NCBI RefSeq assembly: GCF_000003815.2
Contig: NC_049983.1
Span: 3,165,011-3,199,543, forward strand
DNA from: Branchiostoma floridae
Taxonomy: Eukaryota; Chordata; Leptocardii; Amphioxiformes; Branchiostomatidae
Direction: 5' to 3'
Length of the DNA: 34,533 nt
Each line of letters opens with the position of its first letter. Within the stretch, counting starts at the first letter, position 1. The translations under genes were made by a program, and so were the position numbers. The notes below the pieces were generated by a model. The model was not told the DNA's origin, did no database searches, and saw nothing but the letters and a program-made list of their open reading frames with translations. This document shows positions 27,301-34,533 of this stretch, one piece after another.

Positions 27301-30300
27301 TGAATAGGGTTAAATGATGATTGTTTCGGAGCATAGCTAGCAGTAGCAAAGTTGTTTATCATTTAACGGGAAATATAGTGTCCATGTATACAGCGCTAGT
27401 TCACCTATTCCCGTAGGGTAACCTATAGCCGTTAACGTTGTTTAAAAAGAAGATTATTTGACCGAATATCAAGTAGACGGACGGTGGTTTCAAACTGCAG
27501 TATTTTCAAAAGTTTGCTGTTTTAAGCCACCGCCGACTTAATACCCTAAATACACTGTTTTTATAAACAATGGATTTCGGTTACCCCGCGGATAAAGGTG
27601 AACTAATATACGAACACGTCATTGGCAAAGTGGCAAGGGTAAACGTTGTCAGGTAGTTTCGCTAATGAATCGGAATTTCAAACAGGCGCCGACACTAAAC
27701 ACAAGAGCCAACTTCAGCACTCAAGAACTTCAAGTTCAAACTTTTAACCGTTACTTCTAACGGTTCCTTTTGGGGTGACTCGATTTCAAACGTGTAGTTT
27801 AAGAGCACCGCTTGTTGGAACAGTCGTCCAAACAGGGGTACTTACGCTTCTTTTACTCACCGCCTTGTTGTGTTTTAGTCTCTGTTCCCGTAGCAATATC
27901 TCAACATATGTACAGACGCTATGTTTCATGGGGATGTCCCTGTAGCTCAATTGGTAGCGGCCTCACAGTTGAGCTCCTGGTTCCAATTAGCTTATAACTG
28001 GGAGATTACGGTTCAAATGCAGGGACGGGCATTTCGGTTGGACGTTCCTTCTTTTCAGAATGGGGCATGAAATGGGGCTTTACTCTACTTTAAAATCTAA
28101 CTCTAAATTCTAACTTATTGGGTACATCTTCTTTTTCTGAGACCGTGAAAAAACGAAGGATCCGGCTTTTTTCTGTGGTATGTGGATTTAGTGATCTTAA
28201 AAGGACAGTAGTTTTCGTTTTGTCTGTAAATGCGGAGAAACTAGGATCATTGCTTTTAGTGGTCTCTTTAAAAATATCTCCTTTTTTTATATACGCAATT
28301 CATAGGGACTTGAATTTACGCAAAAGTACCTTAAAGAACCTTACTTACCAGGCTCTGATACACTGTTTGTGTAATCACCTGTGAAATCATACGTTCAAAG
28401 TGACGTATTTGACGCAATCTACATCACACCTGTCATGTTCAGAATGATTCATGACAACGTTGCCCCTTTTCTGTGTAAAGTCTAGTTGAGCAGTGTTTAC
28501 GCTCCGCGTTGAGTGTTTACCTTGCAACTTAGAAGTGTTTATCTTCTGTATCAAATTTGTGGAAATGTAGCTACGCGTTTTCGACGAAGGACACATTGTT
28601 GTGATCTCACCAACAAGTACAAATTTGCACATAAGAACCACAAGTTTGTGTTTTGGAGGGGGGAGGGGATAGCTGAAAGAGACATATTGTAGTCCTCTAT
28701 GCAAACAAAAGTTGTAGATCACATTTCTGGACATTCTTTCTCACTTTCCTGGTTGTTTATGTTGTAACGTTAGCCGTACCGATTGTGCTCGCTCGGTGTA
28801 GACATACCGACTTCTCTGTTTGTATTTGTGAAAGGAGAACAGTAAATGGCGTCTCGGGTGTCTTGTATAAGTTACTGCGGTTGTTGCAAAAGGCATCTTA
28901 AAAGTAACAGAATTCTGATAGCAAAAGCTTGTTAGTTGATAAGAAATTGTAAATTAGTGTTAAATGGTTGAGACTGAAATTTAAGTAAATTATCTCATTT
29001 GTGTTTTTACTAAACGTATACAACGTTGATTTTGAAGTGGTAGAAAATTAAAAGCTTTGCTGTGTTAAAGGGAAGAAAGCGTTTTGTATGCCCGAATGGC
29101 ACTTTAACTTAAGAAGCTATTCAAAGACACACCCTTAAGAGTCGAATGGACCGTCGTCGTTCAATTGTGGGTGGTCGTTAGTTTGTGTCGTAACCATGGA
29201 AACAGGATCATCCACAACAAGGTGAGATATCATGCCCTTAAGAGCCACGTGGACCTTCAATTGTGGTGGGTCGGTATTTTGTGCCATATCCTTGAAAAGA
29301 AGGACCAGACAAAAAAGATGAGATATCGTTTGACCATAGATACGTCAACGCCCTCTCGGACCTTTCAGCACCCTTTAGATAGAAGTCAATCACCTCAATC
29401 TTGTTGGGGCAAAGCCATAGTGCGTTTCCATAGCGACGGTCGGATTCCTTTACATGGAAGGACGAGACTTTATTTGAGGCCCTACAATGTGCTAGCCTGA
29501 GTATCCTCCTCCGTAGTAACCGCTGACTCACGACTTTCGCTCGCTAGCCACAGAGGTTAGCAAGTGAAAGTCGTGAGCCAGCGGTTACCGTGGTTAGGCC
29601 ATAGCAAGTAAATTCTATGGATGACATCCTCTGCAGACTGCAAAAATAGTGCGATAGGGCGAAAACAAAACAAGATGGGTGAAAAAACAAACAAGATGAC
29701 TACATTTTCAAAAATAGGTACCAGAAAGTTGTAGTGACTGTTGTAAAAAGAATTAAGGGAACAAAACATGGTATCAGAGCCAACAAGGCATTCATTCCTG
29801 TATTTAAGACATGTACTGGTGTGGTAAAAGTGACACTAGTGTGGTAGACTGGCATCACCAACAAAGTTGGTAACCACACTAATAGCTTCCATATTAGTGT
29901 CACTTTTACAAGTGTCCAATAAGTTTCATTTCTATAACTGTGACAGTCCTGGGTACCTCGCAAGTGTCACTTCTACAAGTACAGTTATTAGGCTACAACC
30001 CAAAATATTTGCTCATTTTGGAACTTCATCATCATGTTGACCATCCCTGCATAAGAAAAAAATCTTGTTATTTTTCTGAAACCAGGCAAAAAATAATGCG
30101 CGCGCTGATGTCATTCATAATATTTACTTGCTGTGGCCTTAGCAAGCGAAAGTCGTGAGCCAGCGATTACTACGGAGGATGATACTCAGGCTAAAAATGT
30201 GTGTGCGGTAGGGTCGAAAAATTGAATACTGGTCTCAGACGTTGCAATTGCTGTTCTTACGATTTTTTGTCAAGGGCAACACATTTTCTCAAATTATTGC

Positions 30301-33300
30301 CCATTTCGGATTTAAAGAGTGTTTTCTCGGGTTGGTATGGTTGGTATTGGCATAACCAAGGAGGTTAAAATATTTTTAACCTCCTTGGCATAACCAATAT
30401 ACAACACGGTGTATTTTGGTACCTGGTTTACTAACCCGCGGTCGGGCTGGTACCTCAGGTGATACAGAATACACCGTGTTGTATTCTATATGTATCGTCC
30501 TTTCTTGGGCATCAATTCTAAAATTAGGCATGAAGTACCGCGACCACATACCTCTTTGAAATAGATTTTATGCAAATGACATAAACATTTACTTAATTAA
30601 TGCATGGTGATATTCATCTTCAACTTTAAACATGTAACAAATGTCACAGGTTTAAAGTTCTCATCATCTATCATTTAGCTTTCCCCCCATTTACGCATTA
30701 ATTATGCAAATGAGTTCCTCATGTGTATGTTCCACTTGCAATGGATTACATGTGTTGCATTTATTAAAGTCAAGCTATGCAGTACATACTGAAATCGCTG
30801 GGAGGCCCCAAACACCAAATATGAAACGAATCCATCCATCCGTTCTTGTGTTCTTGGCACACTTACAAACGCTTCTAAAGTGTAACCTACTTCATGTAGG
30901 TAATAACTAACCATTTATTCAAAAGCTGAACGCATTTTTCCCACCTCAGCGGTGACGTTCACCTACAGCAGTGCGTCATACACCGTGAGCGAGGACGCCC
31001 CGGCCGGAGCTTACGTCATCACGTCTGGTGACGTCACGGTCACGTGGACAAGCAGCGGTGGCACCACGCCGTTCGAGATCATCAGTCCCGTCGGCTCAAC
31101 TTTCCAAGTGGATTCCACGGGAGCGGTGAGATTTAAGCAAACAAACAAACAAACAAACAAACAAACGAACGAACGAACAAACAAACAAACAACAAGTCAA
31201 ACCTAATTATTTGAGGTCTCCAAAAGTTACCACTTACCAAATATCTACCGCTACGCCTTCTCGAGTTATCGTCATGACAGACAGACAGACAGACAGAAAG
31301 ACAGGCAGACAGACAGACCGACAATCAGACAGACAGGCAGACAGAAAAAAAACAGATAGACAAGACAACAAATACGTTTACCACATCTCCGGTCTCTAGA
31401 ATATACATACTACGAAAAACGAAAAGATAATCTCAACATTTAAGCCACATGTAATAAAAATGGCTACAGCTCTGATTGGCTCCGAGTCGCACTGTCCTCG
31501 CAACAATGACATGGCAACCGGGATCTAACAACAGACATTTGTTACACCGCTTCTTCAAATATTCGATCCACGAAACGTAAGGTTTGATACATTTGCCAGA
31601 CTAGTCAAAATTGCATGTTAGGAAGTACAGAGGACCGAACCTTAGCTAGAGTATTATGGATAACTGGTTATACCAAACAAAATCAAAGAACACATTTTCT
31701 CTGTGTCCAGGTGACCGTCGCCTCGTCCTCCAGTCTGGACTACGAGACCACCAGTATGTACGTGGTGACCGTACGGGCGAACGACTACAGCGGAGTAACA
31801 GGTCAATAGCTTCTACTTATACACGATATTTTCATTGGTTCATTCCTTCAGATTGAAAACACACATGTTGCTTGTTTTAGTTAGTATAATCTATATTATA
31901 CATTATGTTGGATGAAATCGTTCGCCAATATCCACCAAAATTAAAGCCATTGATTTGCAGGCGACACCCAGCAACGCTTAGTAGGCGAGAGAGAAGTAAA
32001 AACAAAGATGGAAAATCAGGCTACTGAGGTGTGCGGTTAAGTTTCTCTGCGAAAAAGACAAATCTTTCTAGTTGAAATACGAAGAGATTCCGCATGAAAC
32101 ATTTTGACAATGTCTTCATATATTTTATAGAATAAGGAACACGACCAACACAGCTCCGATCACAGTTCACCATCGTTTTTTTTTCGCCACGTACCTATTT
32201 ATTTTCAAAAGGACGAGAATGTTTATGAAATTTATTGGGTATTGATAAAAGGCTAAATACTATATAATTGTGCCCCTAAATTTTAGTTTTGCATCTTACT
32301 TCCGGGTAAAGCGTGAGATCGTGTGGCGTAATCGACAGCGCGTTGGGCTCAGGCCCAACAGGTCCAGAGCTCTAACCCTGCCATGTCACCGATCGTTTGC
32401 CATTGGGAGAGGCACTTTCCACGGCTTTCCCCAATTCGCTCAGGTAAAAATGAGTACCTTGCTTCGGCTAGAGACGTCCCTCGGATTGGACGTTAAATAA
32501 AGATCGTAATGATCGTGGTCACTAAAGGAAGAAAGTAACAAAGGCCGTGATAACCTCCCGTATGTTTGTCACTCAACAGACCAGGCCACCGTGACCATCA
32601 TGGTGACAGACGCTGCCGAACCGCCGTCCTTCTCCAACCTGCCCGCCTCCCGGGCCGTACCGGAGGACGTGTCGGTCGGCACGGCGGTCTACACGCTGAG
32701 CGCCGCCGACCAGGACGAGCCGGCCCAGACCCTGGCGTACACCATCGTCAGCCAGACGCCGTCCGACATGTTTCAGCTGAGCGGCGGCGTGGTGCAGGTG
32801 GCAGCGGCGCTGGACTACGAGAGCGAACAGACGTACACGCTAACTCTGAGGTGAGTTCAGACGCACATGCTAACTCTCTGAGGTCAGTCTGAGGTGAGTA
32901 TAGACGCGCTAGCTCTAAGGTGAGAACAGGCTCATTGACTCCGAGGAGGGAACAGACGTACACAATAACTTTTTGGTGAGTACAGACGTACACAATTACT
33001 CTTGAGACGAGAACACACGTACACGCTAACACTTTGAGGTGAGAACAGACGCGCAAGCCCTAAGGTGAGAACAGGCTCATTGACTCTGAGGAGGGAACAG
33101 ACGTACACGATAATTTTGTGGTGAGTACAGACGTACACACTAACACTGAGGTGAGAACAAATGTACACGCTAACACTGAGGTGTGAACAGGCGTACACGC
33201 TAACTCTGAGGTGAGAACAGACCTACACGCTAACTCTCAGGTAAAAACAGACTTACCCGCTAACACTAGGTGAGAACAGACGTACACGCTAACTCACAGG

Positions 33301-34356
33301 TAAGTACCGACGAACATGTGAATATGTGTGTGTGTGTGACCTTGCATTGAAGGAACCCGTTAGATAATAGTAAAATTGTAAAAACTCTCAGGTAAAAACA
33401 GACTTACACGCTAACACTAGGTGAGAACAGACGTACACGTTAACTCTGAGGTAAGAACAGACATACACGCTAACTTTGAGGTGTGAACAGACAAACACGC
33501 TAACTCTGAGGTAAGAACAGACAAGAGCGCTAACTCTGAGGTAAGAACAGACGTACATGTTAACTCTGAGGTAAGAACAGACGTACACGCTAACACTGAG
33601 GTGTGAACAGGCGTATACGCTAACTCTGAGGTGAGAAGAGACTCACACGCTAACTCTGAGGTGAGAACAGACGTTAACGCTAACTCTGAGGTAAGAACAG
33701 ACGTTAACGCTAACTCTGAGGTGAGAAGAGACGTATACACTAACTCTGAGGTGAGAACAGACGTACACGCTAGCTCTGCGGTGAGAACAGACGTACACGC
33801 TAACTCTCAGGTAAAAACAGACTTACACGCTAACACTAGGTGAGAACAGACGTACACGCTAACTCACAGGTAAGTACCGACGAACATGTGAATATGTGTG
33901 TGTGTGTGACCTTGCATTGAAGGAACCCGTTAGATAATAGTAAAATTGTATATCAAGAAAAATGCACAAATTATACTCAGGACGGTTTGCGTGTTTTATT
34001 GTCTTTTAGTTCCCACAAACTACCAGGGTGGGCACTGGTTTAATGATGTGGCATTACAGTAACTGTTACTAAGTGCTAGACAGTATAGTATGTGCATAAG
34101 TATTTACATAAACACAGCTCAAATAAAGTACCTTCTTCCAGAGTCGAGGACGACACGTCTGGCACTCCTCTGTCGGCTGAGTCCACGCTGACCGTCAACG
34201 TCAACGACGTCAATGACGAGCTCCCGACGTTCACGGCGTCGACGTACTCCGGCAGCGTCGCCGAGAACCAGGCGTTCGGCACGACGGTGACGTGGGACGT
34301 CGCCGTAAGCGTCACAGATGGGGACGACGGGGACACCATCTCATATTCTCTCTCAG
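24300..34356 (+). CDS. Cadherin-superfamily gene, 5' part (signal peptide, EC1, EC2, start of EC3)
   Basis: Join 24300..24369, 30950..31125, 31711..31801, 32580..32850, 34142..34356, continuing off the right edge. The N-terminal CRCLLLLILSTGCS is a signal peptide, so the product is secreted or type I membrane. EC1 (about residues 25-125) has YTVSEDAPAG, LDYE and RANDYSG. EC2 has VPEDVSVGT, AADQDE, LDYE, RVEDD and the linker NVNDVNDELPTF. EC3 starts STYSGSVAENQAFGTTV with TDGDDGD. These are the Ca2+-binding PE, DxD, LDRE and DxNDN motifs of cadherin repeats, expected to act in cell adhesion. The EC1/EC2 linker reads TDAAEPPSF and lacks the ND residues, suggesting fewer Ca2+ ions there. Which cadherin subfamily cannot be decided without the rest. 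Intron phases 1,0,1,2,1 all close. Confidence 0.9.
24462..24701 (-). repeat. tRNA-derived SINE, minus strand
   Basis: Read on the minus strand: GTCGCGTGTGGCATAACTGA, a B-box-like GTTCGAATCC, then the tail CAAAGGAACTT, ACCCAGGTGTAAAATTTGG and TTGGGGAGGTAAAAG. The tail blocks are partly shared with the copy at 32316. In cadherin intron 1. Confidence 0.68.
24702..25539 (+). other. Cadherin intron 1, segment without recognised features
   Basis: No exon or repeat structure recognised. One 133-codon ORF (24909-25310) has no recognisable family feature. Confidence 0.45.
25540..25740 (+). repeat. Degraded SINE fragment
   Basis: A B-box-like GAGTTTGAATTCC followed by GTTGGAAAAGGCACTTAACA and TTTCCTCAC, the same tail module as the other tRNA-derived SINEs in this window. 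No clear 5' end. Confidence 0.5.
25741..26375 (+). other. Cadherin intron 1, segment without recognised genes
   Basis: Contains a short (CAAA)n at 25920. CTTTACACTTGATTTTTTAA near 26090 and TTTAAAACAAGTGTAAAGAC near 26300 are inverted, so 26085-26320 may be another foldback, with AGAATTAGAC and CAGTAATAC-type AT-rich interior. Confidence 0.45.
26376..27309. mobile_element. piggyBac-like MITE at TTAA (934 bp)
   Basis: Ends CCCTATTCAGACCGGGGGG and, inverted, CCGGTCTGAATAGGG, flanked on both sides by TTAA (26372-26375 and 27310-27313). GCTTTTGAGGCCC / GGGCCTCAAAAGC are inverted just inside. The TTAA target plus CCC-starting ends is the piggyBac signature (established for the superfamily; assignment inferred). 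No transposase ORF. Five TGACGTCA octamers lie inside. Confidence 0.85.
26714..27120. promoter_or_regulatory. Cluster of five CRE octamers (TGACGTCA)
   Basis: Perfect palindromic TGACGTCA at 26714, 26940, 26953, 26964 and 27113, plus partial TTACGTCA-like sites after 27120. This octamer is the CREB/ATF binding site. Function here is untested; the cluster is inside the piggyBac-like MITE. Confidence 0.55.
27394..27605. mobile_element. CTAGTTCACC-family MITE, full copy D5
   Basis: CGCTAGTTCACCTATTCCCG at the left and CGCGGATAAAGGTGAACTA at the right, with ATCAAGTAGACGGACGGTGG and its complement-like CCACCGCCGACTTAATA inside. In cadherin intron 1. Confidence 0.8.
27606..27935 (+). other. Cadherin intron 1, unassigned
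   Basis: 330 bp with no recognised structure. Confidence 0.4.
27936..28055 (+). repeat. tRNA-derived SINE head (copy 2)
   Basis: GTCCCTG at 27936 pairs exactly with CAGGGAC ending at 28026 (7-bp acceptor-like stem). A box TAGCTCAATTGG is perfect and GGTTCAAATGC is B-box-like. T-stem pairing is poor, and the same unit with the same CGGTTGG-type trailer occurs at 1061, so it is a SINE head. Confidence 0.7.
28056..29131 (+). other. Cadherin intron 1, unassigned
   Basis: About 1.1 kb with no recognised exon, RNA or repeat. ORFs of 88 and 115 codons show no family features. Confidence 0.45.
29132..29333 (+). repeat. Diverged 103-bp tandem duplication
   Basis: Two adjacent units begin CCCTTAAGAG (29132 and 29235). 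Both contain TGGACC, TTCAATTGTGG, GGTCG, TTTGTG, AACAAGG/CAGACAA and end GAGATATC. The copies are clearly diverged. Confidence 0.65.
29491..30196. mobile_element. Outer hairpin element interrupted by Harbinger-like MITE
   Basis: Left arm AGCCTGAGTATCCTCCTCCG, TAGTAACCGCTGACTCACGA and CTTTCGCTCGCTAG; right arm, inverted, at 30143-30193. An extra right-arm copy (29562-29590) lies between the left arm and the inner element, so the outer element has two right arms. Confidence 0.7.
29597..30139. mobile_element. Harbinger-like MITE, copy 4 (543 bp)
   Basis: GGCCATAGCAAGTAAATTCT and, inverted, GGCCACAGCAAGTAAATATT. TTA on both flanks (29594-29596, 30140-30142). Same subfamily as the copy at 22351. 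Confidence 0.87.
30356..30483. repeat. Two adjacent perfect hairpins
   Basis: First: CCAAGGAGGTTAAAA, 3-nt loop, exact complement (30356-30388). Second: TACAACACGGTGTATT (30400-30415) with its exact complement at 30468-30483, and GGTACC in both arms. In cadherin intron 1, about 470 bp before exon 2. Confidence 0.8.
30950..31125 (+). CDS. Cadherin exon 2 (EC1, first half)
   Basis: 176 nt, acceptor CCACCTCAG|CGGTG, donor GGAGCG|GTGAGA. Encodes VTFTYSSASYTVSEDAPAGA and STFQVDSTGA. Clearly GC-richer than its flanks. Confidence 0.9.
31137..31192 (+). repeat. (CAAA)n microsatellite
   Basis: CAAA/CGAA units starting about 12 bp after the exon 2 donor, in cadherin intron 2. Confidence 0.88.
31276..31350 (+). 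repeat. (GACA)n microsatellite
   Basis: GACA/GGCA units in cadherin intron 2. The rest of this intron to 31710 shows nothing recognisable. Confidence 0.88.
31711..31801 (+). CDS. Cadherin exon 3 (EC1, second half)
   Basis: 91 nt, acceptor TGTGTCCAG|GTGACC, donor AACAG|GTCAAT, which is a weak donor. Encodes VTVASSSSLDYET, YVVTVRANDYSG. Confidence 0.88.
32316..32507 (+). repeat. tRNA-derived SINE with 7-bp target duplication
   Basis: AGATCGT at 32316 and again at 32501. Between them is a tRNA-like head (GTGGCGTAATCGACAGCGCG, CTCAGGCCC, then a B-box-like segment), a body with GGGAGAGGCACTTTCCACGG, AAAATGAGTACCTTGCTTCGG and GGACGTTAAATAAA at the 3' end. In cadherin intron 3, 72 bp before exon 4. 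Confidence 0.78.
32580..32850 (+). CDS. Cadherin exon 4 (EC1 end, EC2)
   Basis: 271 nt, acceptor ACTCAACAG|ACCAGG, donor CTGAG|GTGAGT. Encodes ATVTIMVTDAAEPPSF, VPEDVSVGTAVYTLSAADQD, ALDYESEQTYTLTL. The last 26 nt are the seed of the intron minisatellite that follows. Confidence 0.93.
32851..33950 (+). repeat. 30-bp minisatellite derived from exon 4 end plus splice donor
   Basis: Unit GTGAGAACAGACGTACACGC followed by TAACTCTGAG, in strict 30-bp register from about 33419 to 33809 and more irregular before. The last 25-26 nt of exon 4 (GAACAGACGTACACGCTAAC plus TCTGAG) match the units almost exactly, and each unit repeats the GAG|GTGAG junction. Two large copies of one stretch (about 33221-33380 and 33791-33950) are 570 bp apart with about two mismatches. 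Fills most of cadherin intron 4. Confidence 0.95.
34142..34356 (+). CDS. Cadherin exon 5 (EC2 end, EC3 start)
   Basis: 215 nt, acceptor CTTCTTCCAG|AGTCG, donor TCTCAG|GTAACG. Encodes RVEDDTSGTPLSAES, TVNVNDVNDELPTF, SVAENQAFGTTV, VTDGDDGDTISYSLSG. EC3 has about six extra residues (TWDVAV) between the GTTV strand and the DxD loop. Confidence 0.92.
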
Positions 34357-34385
34357 GTAACGTGTTTTACTTTCAATTTGTGTTA

Positions 34386-34533
34386 GGCCAAACCTGATAA
34401 ATTGATGACATTCGCGCGCACATCAATTTCTGCCGTTTCAAACGTTTGAGTCCAATACTGTAAGTCATACGAAGCGAATGAGCAAAAAAGCGTCTCTTAA
34501 TACCCCAGTCACATTAGGCGCGATTCGATCGGA
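34386..34533 (+). mobile_element. Harbinger-like MITE, copy 5 (left end, cut by window edge)
   Basis: TTA then GGCCAAACCTGATAAATTGA, TGACATTCGCGCGCACATCA, matching the left ends of the other copies. The right end is outside the window. It begins 30 bp after the exon 5 donor. Confidence 0.65.

Noticed and set aside
27936-28026. Functional tRNA gene
   Set aside because: A box and acceptor-like stem are good, but T-stem and anticodon arm pair poorly and the same head with trailer recurs at 1061, so it is a SINE.
32566-32892. 108-codon ORF in another frame over cadherin exon 4
   Set aside because: Arg/Pro-rich shadow of the GC-rich exon; the cadherin frame has clear domain motifs.
33388-33843. 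Minus- and plus-strand repeat ORFs (TSELA..., NSEVRTDV...) in the minisatellite
   Set aside because: The 30-bp unit is a multiple of three, so any frame without a stop in one unit stays open; they lie in an intron and are not in the cadherin frame.
32851-33950. CRISPR-like array
   Set aside because: Units are contiguous with no spacers, the genome is eukaryotic, and the unit derives from the adjacent exon.
34076-34339. Minus-strand 87-codon ORF
   Set aside because: Antisense shadow of cadherin exon 5.

Overview
This is eukaryotic (metazoan) genomic DNA. Genes are split into short exons with GT-AG introns, exons are GC-richer than the AT-rich surroundings, and the rest is crowded with miniature inverted-repeat elements, tRNA-derived SINEs and microsatellites. 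The combination of a tandem monoglyceride-lipase array, a cadherin gene and these MITE families suggests a lancelet (Branchiostoma). That is an inference from pattern recognition, not from a diagnostic marker. A run of exactly 100 N (9279-9378) is an assembly gap.

Left two thirds, minus strand: three head-to-tail paralogs of monoglyceride lipase (MGLL, alpha/beta hydrolase). MGLL-a enters from the left edge with only its first two exons (761 to 19). MGLL-b is complete in seven exons (11926 to 3686, about 306 aa). MGLL-c is complete in seven exons (22297 to 15216, about 298 aa). Exon number and intron phases agree in all three. MGLL-b and MGLL-c keep the Ser-Asp-His triad, but MGLL-c is altered around the oxyanion hole and nucleophile elbow.

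Right third, plus strand: a cadherin-superfamily gene divergent from MGLL-c. A signal-peptide exon (24300-24369) is followed after a 6.6-kb intron by four exons (30950-34356) encoding EC1, EC2 and the start of EC3. The gene runs off the right edge.

Introns and intergenic DNA hold at least eight repeat families: a Harbinger-like family with 3-bp TAA/TTA target duplications, a piggyBac-like element at TTAA carrying five CRE octamers, a Tc1/mariner-like 0.9-kb near-palindrome at TA, several short foldback MITEs, and tRNA-derived SINEs. Several elements lie within 10-60 bp of MGLL exons.

The most unusual object is a roughly 1-kb minisatellite at the start of cadherin intron 4. Its 30-bp unit is a copy of the last 25-26 nt of the preceding exon plus its splice donor, so the intron carries about 28 decoy 5' splice sites, two of them perfect CAG|GTAAGT.
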